The notes under the pieces were generated by a model. It had not been told where the DNA came from and searched no databases. It saw only the letters and a program-made list of their open reading frames with translations. A program made the position numbers and the translations under genes. A DNA stretch of 64,000 bases, taken from the NCBI RefSeq assembly GCF_008042035.1, contig NZ_RDBL01000009.1, positions 90,784 through 154,783 on the forward strand, read 5' to 3'. Origin of the DNA: Streptomyces sp. col6. Lineage in GTDB: Bacteria > Actinomycetota > Actinomycetes > Streptomycetales > Streptomycetaceae. Below, piece after piece: positions 25,131-33,890 of the stretch (position 1 is the stretch's first letter; each line of letters begins with the position of its first letter).

Positions 25131-25390
25131 GCCACCCTGCACATCGTCGCGTCCATAGATCTCCCTCGTACGTTCGCGCACTCGAAGCCGCAGGACAATT
25201 GAAAAGTTCTCGAGGAGACTTAAGCATGTCTACAAAGTGAGCCACCTTCTCTTCCTTGTCGTTCGGGCCAGGACAGTAAAGATGTAGCGTGCCTTAACGA
25301 TGGCGCAGAGATTTTTGATTGTCCTCAGGGGCCGCTCCGGGGCAACGTGAGCGCGATTCGGAGATCCAGCCCCGAGAACAGGACCATGAC
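25131..25390. promoter_or_regulatory. divergent promoter region with a four-codon leader ORF
   Basis: This AT-richer stretch separates the DMT operon from pepA. At 25226-25240 lies ATG TCT ACA AAG TGA, preceded by GAGGAG at ideal spacing. It reads toward pepA, so it could be a translated leader. Positions 25275-25325 (CCTTAACG, then GATTTTTGATTGTCC) probably hold the pepA promoter, although specific boxes are not clear. Confidence 0.35.
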
Positions 25391-26899
25391 GTGACTGCCC
25401 TTACCGTCTCCACTGCCGCAGCGGCAGCGCTGCCCGCGCAGTGCGTCGCCATCGGTGTCTCAGCGAGTTCCGCGGGGCCGGTCGCCGCGCCCGGTGCCGA
25501 GGCCGTACACGCGGCGTTCGGCGGTGGCCTCGTCGCGACACTCACCTCCCTCGGCTTCACCGGTGCGGAAGGGGAAACACTCAAGCTGCCGGCCCCACCG
25601 GGCCTCGAGGCAGAGGTGGTCCTCGCCGTCGGACTGGGGAAAGCGGCGGACGACGGTGGGATCACCCGCGAGGCGCTGTGCCGTGCCGCCGGTGTGGCCG
25701 GCCGTGTACTGGCGGGTGCCGAGCGTGCTGTGCTCGCCCTTCCGGCCGGGACGGCCGAAGCCGCGGAAGCGGTGGCGATGGGCGCTCTGCTCGGGGCCTA
25801 CGCCTTCACCGACTACCGTGTCCCGGTCGCGGCCCCGGTCGGTGAAGTGGTGATCCCGGCGGCCCCGGAGACCTACGAGGAGACAACGGCCGGTGCACGG
25901 CACGGCAGGGTGATCGCGGAGGAGATGAACCGCGCCCGGGATCTGATCAACATGCCCGCGAACCATCTGACGCCGGACGTCTTCGCCGTCATCGCGAGTG
26001 ATCTGGGGGAGCGGTACCGGCTCGACGTCCAAGTGCTCGACGAGGAAGCCCTCGCGAAGGAGTCGTTCGGCGGCATCCTCGGTGTGGGTCAGGGCTCGGT
26101 GAGGCCACCACGCCTGGTCAGGGTCGCCTACACCCACCCGGAGGCCGAAAAGACACTCGCCTTCGTCGGCAAGGGCATCACCTATGACTCGGGCGGCATC
26201 TCGCTCAAGCCGGTCGGCTTCAACGAGATCATGAAACGGGACATGTCCGGGGCGGCCGCCGTCCTGGCCTCCGTGGTGGCCGCCGCACGGCTCCGCCTGC
26301 GCGTGAACGTCACCGGCTGGCTCGCACTCGCCGAGAACATGCCGTCCGGCTCGGCGACCAAGCCGGGAGACGTGCTGCGCATGTACGACGGCAAGACCGT
26401 CGAGGTACGCAACACCGACGCCGAAGGACGCCTGGTGCTGGCCGACGCCCTCGTCCGCGCCGGTGAGGAACGACCGGACGCCCTCGTGGACGTGGCCACC
26501 CTGACCGCCGCGATGAAGATGGCCCTGGGCCACCGCGTCTTCGGCGTCATGTCACCCGACCCCGGCTTCCGTGCCCTTGTCGTCGACGCGGCCGGACGTG
26601 CCGGAGAGGAGGCGTGGCCCATGCCGCTGCCCGCCCAGCTGGCCGAGGGGCTGGCCTCCCCGGTGGCCGACCTCGCCAACACCGGCGAACGCGTGGGCGG
26701 CGGCCTCGTGGCAGGTCTCTTCCTGGCGGAGTTCGTCCCCGCCGGCATCCCCTGGGCTCACCTCGACATCGCGGGCCCCGCCTTCCACGAAGGGAAGCCC
26801 TACGGGTACACGCCCGCCGGAGGGACCGGCTGCGCGGTACGCACCCTGGTGCGACTGACGCGGGAGGCCGCCGCGGAGCAGCCGGGAGCGAGCCGGTGA
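25391..26899 (+). CDS. pepA: leucyl aminopeptidase (M17)
   Basis: Encodes 502 residues from GTG 25391, with AGGA 8 bp upstream. The M17 signature NTDAEGRLVLAD is intact. Metal/substrate ligands are visible in VGKGITYDSGGISLKP (Lys and Asp) and in KRDMSGAAAV. The length is normal for PepA. Cytosolic hexameric two-metal exopeptidase that removes N-terminal hydrophobic residues. The RidA gene follows with a 4-bp overlap. The less conserved N-terminal domain (residues 1-165) is typical for actinobacterial members. Confidence 0.93.
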   Translation: MTALTVSTAAAAALPAQCVAIGVSASSAGPVAAPGAEAVHAAFGGGLVATLTSLGFTGAEGETLKLPAPPGLEAEVVLAVGLGKAADDGGITREALCRAAGVAGRVLAGAERAVLALPAGTAEAAEAVAMGALLGAYAFTDYRVPVAAPVGEVVIPAAPETYEETTAGARHGRVIAEEMNRARDLINMPANHLTPDVFAVIASDLGERYRLDVQVLDEEALAKESFGGILGVGQGSVRPPRLVRVAYTHPEAEKTLAFVGKGITYDSGGISLKPVGFNEIMKRDMSGAAAVLASVVAAARLRLRVNVTGWLALAENMPSGSATKPGDVLRMYDGKTVEVRNTDAEGRLVLADALVRAGEERPDALVDVATLTAAMKMALGHRVFGVMSPDPGFRALVVDAAGRAGEEAWPMPLPAQLAEGLASPVADLANTGERVGGGLVAGLFLAEFVPAGIPWAHLDIAGPAFHEGKPYGYTPAGGTGCAVRTLVRLTREAAAEQPGASR

Positions 26900-27318
26900 A
26901 CCACTTCCCTTCGGGCCTCCGCGGTGTCGAGGCGCCCGCGGCTCCTGCGCCCTTCGGGCACTACGCGCCGGCGACGGTCACCCCGGACGGTACTGTCCGG
27001 GTCTCCGTGCAACTCCCGGTCGGAGGAGGCGTGGTGGCCACTTCGCCCCCTGCCGACCAGACGCGGCAAGCCCTCGTCAACGTCCTGTCCGTCGTGGAGG
27101 CCGCGGGCGGCCGAGCCGATTCGGTGGCCAGGGTCACCCTCTATCTCACCGACATCGCGGACTGGGACTCCGCCGACGCCGTCTTCGGCGAGGTGTTCGG
27201 CGCACACCGCCCGGCCCGGACCGTCGTGCAGGTCGCGGGGCTGCACCACGACTACCGTGTGGCCGCCGACGCCGTCGGTTGGTGTACGGAGCGGAGGGCC
27301 GGCACCGCACACGGCTGA
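26896..27318 (+). CDS. RidA/YjgF-family protein
   Basis: Encodes 140 residues from GTG 26896, overlapping the pepA stop (GTGA). TRQALVNVLSVVEAAGGRAD then SVARVTLYLTD is the RidA core. HRPARTVVQVAGL takes the place of the usual RxxxxVxxLP, so the arginine that binds the imine carboxylate is the RP arginine. Family members deaminate reactive enamines/imines such as 2-aminoacrylate. Coupling to an aminopeptidase fits amino-acid turnover. The N-terminal 20 residues are unusual for RidA. Confidence 0.82.
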   Translation: MNHFPSGLRGVEAPAAPAPFGHYAPATVTPDGTVRVSVQLPVGGGVVATSPPADQTRQALVNVLSVVEAAGGRADSVARVTLYLTDIADWDSADAVFGEVFGAHRPARTVVQVAGLHHDYRVAADAVGWCTERRAGTAHG

Positions 27319-27417
27319 GCCTGCGCTACGGCCGGGTCGGATCATGCGCTCGGGGAACAAGCGGTGGCAGAGCGGGAGTTGCCTCCTGTGAGTCAAGGTC
27401 GAGGACAAGGAGCGGTC

Positions 27418-28062
27418 ATGGCAGGAGCGTTGGTCATCGGTGCGGGGCCCGGGATCGGGCAGGCGGTGGCCCGCCGGTTCGCCCGGGAAGGCCTGCCGGT
27501 CGCCCTGATCGCGCGAACGAAGGAAACGGCGACCGCGGCGGCCGAATCCGTTGCCGCCCTGGGGGTACGGACGCTCCCGCTCGTCGCCGACGCGGCCGAC
27601 GAGACCGCGTTGCGCGATGCTCTGGACGCTGCCGCAGGTGAGCTCGGTGAACCCGACATCGTGGTCTACAACGCGGCAGCCATTCGGCCCGACGCCATCG
27701 GCGAACTCTCGCACCGCGACCACGTGGACGCGTACGCCGTCAACGTCCTCGGCGCCCTCACCGCCGCCGCGCACACTCTGCCCGCGATGGCACGGCGCGG
27801 CCGGGGCACCTTCGTCGTCACCGGTGGCATGCCCGACATGAAGCCGCAGTATGTGAGCCTGTCGTTGGGCAAGGCCGGGGTGAGAGCCCTGGTCGAACTC
27901 CTCGACGCGGAGTACGGGCCGTCGGGCGTGCACGTCGCCACCGTCACCGTCGGCGGGGCCGTCGCGCCGGGAACCGCCCACGACCCCGATGACATCGCCG
28001 ATCACTACTGGCGTCTGCACACGCAGCCGCGCGAGCGGTGGGAACGTGAAGTCCTCCACTGA
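27418..28062 (+). CDS. SDR-fold protein lacking the canonical catalytic tyrosine
   Basis: Encodes 214 residues from ATG 27418, with AAGGAG 6 bp upstream. Cofactor motif ALVIGAGPGIGQ is present. Where SDRs have YxxxK, this protein reads QYVSLSLGKAG, so the residue four before the lysine is Leu. NNAG is replaced by NAAA. Short C-terminus. It may bind NAD(P)H without classical chemistry, or use a displaced tyrosine. Follows pepA-ridA after 100 bp, probably the same transcription unit. Confidence 0.78.
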   Translation: MAGALVIGAGPGIGQAVARRFAREGLPVALIARTKETATAAAESVAALGVRTLPLVADAADETALRDALDAAAGELGEPDIVVYNAAAIRPDAIGELSHRDHVDAYAVNVLGALTAAAHTLPAMARRGRGTFVVTGGMPDMKPQYVSLSLGKAGVRALVELLDAEYGPSGVHVATVTVGGAVAPGTAHDPDDIADHYWRLHTQPRERWEREVLH

Positions 28063-28070
28063 GCGCGCGT

Positions 28071-28709
28071 CTACGCCCGATCCTTGTGTGCGCAGCCCGG
28101 GGTGTCCCGGCCGGCGACGCCGGCGAGCACCAGGTCGAGTTCTGCCAGGGAGTCCTCCAGCACGGTGCGCCGGTCGGGGGAGTCGGCGAGGTCCAGGGCG
28201 ATCTCACCGATCCCGCCGTACAGCAGTGAAGCGAGGGGAGCCGACGGCCGCTCGGGAATGCATCCGGCCTCGATCGCGATGCCGAGTCCGCGTCGCATCT
28301 GGTCCTTGCACCCGGCCTGGATGCCGCGCAGGGTGGACCAGTCGAGCGCGCCCGGCGCCTCGATCAGGGTGATCCGGCGCACGGCGGGTTCCAGGGACGC
28401 CTCCAGCAGAGCCCGGCAGCCCGCGGCCATTCCGTCCCAAGGGTCCTGCTCGGCCTGGAACGCCCGCCGGACGATCACGGCGAGTTCCTTCTGGTCGGCC
28501 GCGTACACCTCGCGGAAGATGTGTTCCTTGTTGCTGAAGTGATGGTAGAAGGCGCCGCGTGTCACCCCGGCCCTGGTGCAGATCGCGTCCAGCGAGGTGG
28601 CGGAGAAGCCGTCGTCGACGAAGAGCTCGCGTGCCCCGGTGATCAGCGCGTTCGTGGTGGTCCTGGTGCGGTCCTGCTGACTGCGGCGCACACCCGTCTT
28701 CGTTGCCAC
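28071..28709 (-). CDS. TetR-family regulator, AcrR-like
   Basis: Encodes 212 residues from GTG 28709 (GGGGAG upstream). The HTH AGVTRGAFYHHFSNKEHIF (about residues 47-65) is very close to the AcrR/TtgR recognition region. It is the last minus-strand gene after the reductase/NTF2/hydrolase operon. The palindrome at 30966-30984, upstream of that operon, has the TACATACA arm known from AcrR operators. I infer that it controls the operon and the divergent nitroreductase. Confidence 0.86.
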   Translation of the reverse strand: MATKTGVRRSQQDRTRTTTNALITGARELFVDDGFSATSLDAICTRAGVTRGAFYHHFSNKEHIFREVYAADQKELAVIVRRAFQAEQDPWDGMAAGCRALLEASLEPAVRRITLIEAPGALDWSTLRGIQAGCKDQMRRGLGIAIEAGCIPERPSAPLASLLYGGIGEIALDLADSPDRRTVLEDSLAELDLVLAGVAGRDTPGCAHKDRA

Positions 28710-28809
28710 TGGCTCCCCTTCCGTCTCTCCACGAGGATAGAAGAGGCACCGCGGCACAAGCACGCCGTGCGCGCCGTCGTGTACGGCCTGTTCGCGCGCC
28801 GCCGGCAGG

Positions 28810-29502
28810 TCAGGCGGGCCGCGCGTCGCGCAGGAGGATGTCCGCCAGTGCGTGCGGTGCGATGACCATGGCATCGTGACCGACGGGCAGGGCCGTGCTC
28901 TCCCACCCGTTCCTCGCGGCCAGGTCCGCGAATGGCATGGGGCCGTCCGGCGAGCAGAGGACCGCGCGGCAGGCGATGTCCTCGACGGCCCCGGTCAGCC
29001 GGGTCGGCTCGGAGAACGTCCGCCGGGGCTGGGGAGTCAGTCTGGCTTCGAGCCACGCCACCTGCTCCGGCTCCGTCACACCGACGGTGCCCGCCGGGGC
29101 CGGCGGAATCAGACCGTCGACCGTGGCCCCTTCGATCCACGCGCGGAAGAACCGGGGTGCCAGGTCCTCCAGTGCCTGCCCGTCCCGGCCCGCCCAGGCA
29201 TCGACCATGGTGATACGGGAGACGCGTTCGGGCATCCGGTCGGCCGCCTCTCGCACAACGAGACCGGCATAACTGTGACCGACGAGCACGACGTCACGCA
29301 GGTCCTCGTACCGCAGCAGACCGAGGAGATCGTCCACGTGAGTGCGCAGCCCGATCTCCTGGCCGACTAGGTGAGCCCGTTCGCCGAGACCGGTCAGCGT
29401 CGGCGCGTAGACCTCGTGGCCGGCCCTCCGCAGCAGGTTCGCGGTCCTACGCCAGCACCAGCCACCGTGCCACGCGCCGTGCACCAGCACATAGGCCGTC
29501 AT
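28810..29502 (-). CDS. alpha/beta hydrolase (small esterase type)
   Basis: Encodes 230 residues. YVLVHGAWHGGWCWRR is the oxyanion-hole block. The nucleophile elbow is VGHSYAG, and the C-terminal LPVGHDAMV carries the catalytic histidine. The short length and HGAWHGGWCW resemble plant-type methyl/salicylate esterases and polyketide-associated hydrolases. Its start overlaps the NTF2-like gene's stop by 4 bp. Third gene of a tightly coupled operon. Confidence 0.86.
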   Translation of the reverse strand: MTAYVLVHGAWHGGWCWRRTANLLRRAGHEVYAPTLTGLGERAHLVGQEIGLRTHVDDLLGLLRYEDLRDVVLVGHSYAGLVVREAADRMPERVSRITMVDAWAGRDGQALEDLAPRFFRAWIEGATVDGLIPPAPAGTVGVTEPEQVAWLEARLTPQPRRTFSEPTRLTGAVEDIACRAVLCSPDGPMPFADLAARNGWESTALPVGHDAMVIAPHALADILLRDARPA

Positions 29503-29993
29503 CGTGCCTCCGCCCGCGTACGCTCCCGCCAGGCCTCGAACCTCCCTGCCGCCGTCTCGGTGGACAGGCCGAGCTGCTCGCACATCTGATGGAAGTCGAA
29601 GAAGAACCGCTCGTGGACGATCAAGCCGCCCCGTACGGTCCAGTGGCAGGCGAAGGGCAGCGCGAACGCCCTGCCGGTGGGCTTGATTCCGACCAGGCTC
29701 GCCCTCATGGTGGCCCGTACCGTCCCGGCGCCGATGACGAGGTCGCCCGCCGCGACGAGATACTCCAGATCCACGCCGTAGTCCGGGAAAGTGCGCAGAA
29801 AAGCCGCGTTCTGCCGGGCGACCTCGTCCGAGCCGGACGCAACGGCCTGGAAGGCGATCGTCTCGAAGACGACGTCGGGGTGGCAGAACCGCATGGCGCT
29901 CTCCACGTCGGCCCGGCTCTTCGCCCGTGCGTAGGACCGGACGACGTCGGTCGCCGAGGTGTGTTCCCCGGTCATCCCCGTCTCCCTGTTCAT
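29499..29993 (-). CDS. SnoaL/NTF2-like protein
   Basis: Encodes 164 residues. A cone-shaped NTF2-like domain is suggested by DVESAMRFCHPDVVFETIAF, DLVIGAGTVRATMRA and the aromatic VHERFFFDFHQM. The start codon (29993) overlaps the oxidoreductase stop (ATGA), supporting this start over the in-frame ATG at 29975. Members are cyclases, isomerases or binding proteins in polyketide or xenobiotic metabolism. Middle gene of a three-gene coupled operon. Confidence 0.76.
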   Translation of the reverse strand: MNRETGMTGEHTSATDVVRSYARAKSRADVESAMRFCHPDVVFETIAFQAVASGSDEVARQNAAFLRTFPDYGVDLEYLVAAGDLVIGAGTVRATMRASLVGIKPTGRAFALPFACHWTVRGGLIVHERFFFDFHQMCEQLGLSTETAAGRFEAWRERTRAEAR

Positions 29994-30937
29994 TCCGGCC
30001 CACCGACGGTGAGCACGACCTTGCCGGTGGTCCGGCCGCCGGCGACGTGGTCGTGCGCCTTGGCCGCCTCCGCCAGCGGGAACATCGCGTCCACGTGGAC
30101 CTTGAGCCTTCCCCGGGCCACGAGGCCGGCCAGCGCTTCGAGCCCCGCGCCGTCCGGATCGACGAGGAAGGCCACGGCGCGCACACCGAGATCGGCGGCC
30201 CGTTCGTACAACCCCGGTGTCCAGGCCGCCTGCCCGCTGACCAGGACACCGCCCGGCCGGAGGCAGTCCAGGGCCTGGAGCCCCGCCTCGCCGCCGAACA
30301 TCTGGATCGCGGCGTCCACGTCGCGCACCGCCGCGGACACGTCCGTCGTCGTGTAGTCGATCACTTCGTCCGCGCCCAGTGCACGGACGAAGTCATGCTT
30401 GGCGGCGCTGGCGGTACCGATGACGTAGGCGCCGCGGGCCTTGGCGATCTGAACCGCCAGATGCCCCACCCCGCCCGCCGCGCCCGCCACGAGAACCCGC
30501 TCCCCAGGGGCGGTGCCGGCGACTTCGGCGAGCATCTGCCACGCCGTCAGGCCGGCCAGCGGCAACGCGGCCGCCTCGCTGAAGCCCATCCCCTCGGGTA
30601 TCCGCGCGAAGTGCCGGGCCGGGGCCGCGACGTACTCGGCGTAACCGCCTGCCTGCCGGGGAAACCACGGCATCCCGAACACGGGATCACCGGGCCGGAA
30701 CCGGGCGACGCCGTACCCGGTCCTCACCACGGTCCCGGCAACATCCCAGCCATTGACGAAGGGCAGGTCGAGCACCCGGTTGTAGGCCTGACCCCGCCGC
30801 GTGTACACATCCACCGGATTGACCCCGGCCGCGCGGACCTCGACCAGCACCTCGCCGTACGTCGGCTCCGGTGCTTCCACCTCGACGAGCCGAAGAGGTT
30901 CGTTCTCGCCCCACGCAGACTGCTGAATCGCCCTCAT
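29990..30937 (-). CDS. zinc-independent MDR quinone/enone reductase
   Basis: Encodes 315 residues; AGGAGGT lies 7 bp before ATG 30937. GroES-like N-terminal half (AAGVNPVDVYTRRG) and Rossmann half with VLVAGAAGGVGHLAVQIAK. The zinc-binding cysteines are absent, as in NADPH:quinone oxidoreductases. Probably reduces quinones or enones in the cytosol. First gene of the operon with the NTF2-like and hydrolase genes; an AcrR-type palindrome lies 29 bp upstream. Confidence 0.9.
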   Translation of the reverse strand: MRAIQQSAWGENEPLRLVEVEAPEPTYGEVLVEVRAAGVNPVDVYTRRGQAYNRVLDLPFVNGWDVAGTVVRTGYGVARFRPGDPVFGMPWFPRQAGGYAEYVAAPARHFARIPEGMGFSEAAALPLAGLTAWQMLAEVAGTAPGERVLVAGAAGGVGHLAVQIAKARGAYVIGTASAAKHDFVRALGADEVIDYTTTDVSAAVRDVDAAIQMFGGEAGLQALDCLRPGGVLVSGQAAWTPGLYERAADLGVRAVAFLVDPDGAGLEALAGLVARGRLKVHVDAMFPLAEAAKAHDHVAGGRTTGKVVLTVGGPE

Positions 30938-30965
30938 GTCCAGCACCTCCTGGCGTGAAGATACA

Positions 30966-30984
30966 TACATACAGTGTGTACGTA
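30966..30984. promoter_or_regulatory. AcrR-type operator candidate
   Basis: TACATACA-GTG-TGTACGTA, arms matching at 7 of 8 positions, preceded by another TACA repeat. It lies between the divergent MDR reductase and nitroreductase genes, 29 bp from the reductase start. The TACATACA arm is the known AcrR half-site. Confidence 0.6.
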
Positions 30985-31058
30985 AAGAGGGGTCGGACGC
31001 CCGCACCACGTTCACATCGGCCGGAATACGCGCGTGCGGAGGGCGGTTGCAGCGGAAC

Positions 31059-31619
31059 ATGCGCGATTCCCAGGACACGCCCGGTGGCATACACCCGCTG
31101 CTCGCAGGGCGTTTCAGCCCCTACCAGTTCGACCCGTCGGCGCGTGTGGACGACCAAGCCCTCGGATTGCTCCTGGAAGCCGCGCGGTGGGCGCCGTCGG
31201 CGGGGAACTCCCAGCCCTGGGGCTTCTTCCTGGGCAGGCCCGGTGAACCGGACCACGACCGGCTGCTCTCGCACCTCGCACCGAGCTCGGCCCGCTGGGC
31301 GGCGGACGCCGGCCTGCTCGTCGTCACGCTGACGCGCCGTCACGTCGACGCCACGCCGCTGCTCTACTCCGAGTTCGCGGACTACGACCTCGGCCAGGCC
31401 GTCGCCCATTTGACGGTGCAGGCCCAGGCCCTGGGGCTGGCCACGCACCAATTCCGGGCCTTCGACCTGGAAGGTCTCACCAAGGACCTCGACCCGAACC
31501 CGGGCTGGGCGATCGTCTCCATGGTCGCTGTGGGCAAGGCGGTGGGGGAACCGCGGGAGGGACGCGGCCGACGCAGCGCCGCGCACCTGCGCTCCGCTCC
31601 CTGGGCACCGGCGGAGTGA
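31059..31619 (+). CDS. nitroreductase-family flavoprotein
   Basis: Encodes 186 residues from ATG 31059. RWAPSAGNSQPWGF is the FMN/substrate-binding signature (consensus RxAPSxxNxQPW), and DLGQAVAHLTVQAQALGLAT is the dimer/FMN helix. The family reduces nitroaromatics, quinones or enones using NAD(P)H and FMN. Shares its regulatory region with the divergent MDR reductase operon, suggesting joint induction by an electrophile. Confidence 0.85.
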   Translation: MRDSQDTPGGIHPLLAGRFSPYQFDPSARVDDQALGLLLEAARWAPSAGNSQPWGFFLGRPGEPDHDRLLSHLAPSSARWAADAGLLVVTLTRRHVDATPLLYSEFADYDLGQAVAHLTVQAQALGLATHQFRAFDLEGLTKDLDPNPGWAIVSMVAVGKAVGEPREGRGRRSAAHLRSAPWAPAE

Positions 31620-31677
31620 CAGACGAGTTCACCGCCCGTTTCACAACCCGCTGTGGAGAACTCTGTTCAGCGATCGG

Positions 31678-32613
31678 CTACAGCAGTGGAGCGTCTTCGC
31701 CCGCCGGCCGTTCAACACGGTGCACCGAAGCGGCTTCCCTGAGAGCGCTCAGCATGCTGCGCACGACGACCTGGTCGAGGGAGACGTCGCGTACGGCGGC
31801 CTGGATCGACCTGATCGGTTGCGGATTGTGCACGTCCCGGAGGGTGACGCCGTGGTGGCGATTGGCCAGCCCCAACCGCGGAATGAGCGCCACCCCGAGC
31901 CGAGCGGCGACGAACCCCTGGGCGGTTGCGTAGTCCTCGCTCTGCACCACGAAGTCAGGAGTGAAGCCCGCCGCGGAACACGCGGTCATGATGATGTCGA
32001 GGCACGTACCGTCCGAGGACTCGCTTCCCACCCAGGGCTCGTCCGCCAGATCGGCAAGGTCGAGCCGCCCCTTCCGGGCCAGCCGGTGGTCCTTGGGCAG
32101 CACGACGAGATACGGGTCGTCGACCAGACGCACCAACTGCACCCCCTCACGACGGCTGTTCCGGGGCTGCACCACGATGGCCAGGTCTGCTTGATGCCTG
32201 ATGACCTCCTGCAGGGGATCATCTGCTTCGAGAACGCCCAGATCGATGCGTACGCGGGGGTGTTTACGTCGGAGCGACGCCACGGCCGGTGCTACCAATT
32301 CCGCTCCGGCGGTCGCGAAGTACCGCAGGGAGATGTGCCCGGTACGCCCCGCCCGCAGGTCGGAGAGCGCTGTCTCCGCTTCGGCGACCTGTTGACCGAT
32401 GCGGGCCGCGTAGTCGGTCAGGATGAGCCCGGCGGCCGTCGGCTGGACTCCCCGGCCGACCCGTTCCAGAAGAGGGAGGCCGACCTGCTTCTCCAGGGCT
32501 GTCATCTGCTGGCTGATGGCCGAAGGGGTGTACCCGAGGTGGGCGGCCGCGGCAGTGACAGAACCACTGGTGACGACAGACCTGAGGATTTGCATACGCC
32601 GGACGTCCAACAT
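31678..32613 (-). CDS. LysR-family transcriptional regulator
   Basis: Encodes 311 residues. N-terminal HTH AAAAHLGYTPSAISQQMTAL is at about residues 20-39. The effector domain has ADLAIVVQPRNSRREGV and ESSDGTCLDIIM. Convergent with the nitroreductase gene; the target is unclear since its upstream neighbour runs on the same strand. Start ATG 32613 aligns with the family (MLDVRRMQILRSV). Confidence 0.88.
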   Translation of the reverse strand: MLDVRRMQILRSVVTSGSVTAAAAHLGYTPSAISQQMTALEKQVGLPLLERVGRGVQPTAAGLILTDYAARIGQQVAEAETALSDLRAGRTGHISLRYFATAGAELVAPAVASLRRKHPRVRIDLGVLEADDPLQEVIRHQADLAIVVQPRNSRREGVQLVRLVDDPYLVVLPKDHRLARKGRLDLADLADEPWVGSESSDGTCLDIIMTACSAAGFTPDFVVQSEDYATAQGFVAARLGVALIPRLGLANRHHGVTLRDVHNPQPIRSIQAAVRDVSLDQVVVRSMLSALREAASVHRVERPAGEDAPLL

Positions 32614-32746
32614 GGACGCCAGCCTAACGACAGCCCCTGACCCGCCACCTCGGGCTCGCTGGCCACCGGACTCGTGATCCCGCACCGACGCGAACGCGGC
32701 CGGACCGGGCTGATCAACACCTCCCGCATGACGGGGGAGCCTCAGG

Positions 32747-32887
32747 TCAGTCCGTCCGCCCGGGAATCGGCCGCGGCGAAGCGGGCCAGTAGGGTCGCCG
32801 CTCGTAGTGGCTGAGGATCACCCGCATCGGCAACGGCCGCTCCGCGTCACCGTGGGGCCAGGCCCGTAGCCGGACCCGCGGTGACAC
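32747..32887 (-). CDS. possible small protein or C-terminal remnant
   Basis: A 46-codon frame from a GTG, with strong third-position G/C and a non-random product (MRVILSHYERRPYWPASPRP in its second half). No ribosome binding site is visible upstream, so it may be the end of a lost gene. It lies in the 280-bp gap between the cyclophilin and LysR genes. Confidence 0.25.
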   Translation of the reverse strand: MSPRVRLRAWPHGDAERPLPMRVILSHYERRPYWPASPRPIPGRTD

Positions 32888-32897
32888 GGAGCACGGT

Positions 32898-33626
32898 TCA
32901 TGAGGGCCGGCAGGAAGGCCGGACGGTGCGCAGTTCGGTCCTCAGTACGGGCGTGCCGTCGACAGGCGCCGGATCCTCCGCGGTCGGCTCGATTCCGCCG
33001 GCAGCGATCTTGTCGAGCGTCTTCAGACCGGCGGCGCCGACCGTGCCGAACACCGTGTAATCCGGCCGCAGTACGGAGTCACCGTAGACGACGAAGAACT
33101 GCGAACCGTTCGTGTTCGGCCCGGCATTGGCCATCGCCAGCAAGCCGCGCCCGTAAATGCGACGGGCACCGGTCGGATCACTCGGTGCCGGCGGCAGGTC
33201 CACCGGCAGCTCGTCCTTGTACGCGTACCCCGGTCCACCCTCGCCGGTGCCGGTCGGGTCGCCGCACTGCAGGACCTTCAGCGTCGGATACGCCGTCAGC
33301 CGATGACAGACCGTACGGTCGTAGAACCGGTGCCGGGCCAGGTGCGTGAAGCTCTGGACCGTGCAGGGTGCCTTCGCCCGGTCCAGACGCAGGGGAAGCG
33401 GCCCCTGGCTGGTCGGGACAGCCATATCGGCCGTGCCGTGACCCGGGGTGTGCCGCGGGTCGGGCGGCAGGGGAACCGGCCGCGCCGCCGGCTCGTCCGG
33501 TGTCTGGGAGTACTGGCAAGGGCCGTGCGTGGTTCGCGGCGGAGCTTCGGAAGCGGACGCGGTGACGCCGCCCCCGGACACGACCAACGTCAATACCGCC
33601 AACGCGGTCATGAAACCTCGGTTCAT
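32898..33626 (-). CDS. secreted cyclophilin-type peptidyl-prolyl isomerase
   Basis: Encodes 242 residues from ATG 33626 with GGAGGG upstream. Signal peptide about 1-26 (MTALAVLTLVVSGGGVTASA). The cyclophilin domain occupies about 65-235. TVCHRLTAYPTLKVLQCGDP corresponds to the FHRV...QGGD block, TGTGEGGPGYAYKDEL is the substrate groove and NTNGSQFFVVY is hallmark. The usual FHR is CHR here, so the catalytic arginine is retained. Probably assists folding of secreted proteins. Confidence 0.88.
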   Translation of the reverse strand: MNRGFMTALAVLTLVVSGGGVTASASEAPPRTTHGPCQYSQTPDEPAARPVPLPPDPRHTPGHGTADMAVPTSQGPLPLRLDRAKAPCTVQSFTHLARHRFYDRTVCHRLTAYPTLKVLQCGDPTGTGEGGPGYAYKDELPVDLPPAPSDPTGARRIYGRGLLAMANAGPNTNGSQFFVVYGDSVLRPDYTVFGTVGAAGLKTLDKIAAGGIEPTAEDPAPVDGTPVLRTELRTVRPSCRPS

Positions 33627-33890
33627 CCTGCACACCCTCCAAAAGATCGTCAGATTTCGGAGCGCTCGCAGTCTAAGGCGCGGCCCGCCGGCCGAGTACC
33701 CGTCCGCAAGCCACATTCGCCTCCTTCGCGGCGGAGCCGTCCCGCCCCGTCGTCCTCACCGACACCACAAATACGGCCGGTGGGAGCCCGAGAACCCGGG
33801 ATGATCTGAAGGAACGGCCTTGAAGGGGAACCCGGGCCCCATTCGTGAGCCCATGCAATCGTCTGGGGGTACGACCGGACCTCGCTGCTG
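33627..33890. other. intergenic, upstream of the cyclophilin
   Basis: No gene is visible. AT-richer sequence at 33640-33680 (AGATCGTCAGATTTCGGAGC) directly upstream of the cyclophilin start is the likely promoter area. Confidence 0.35.
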
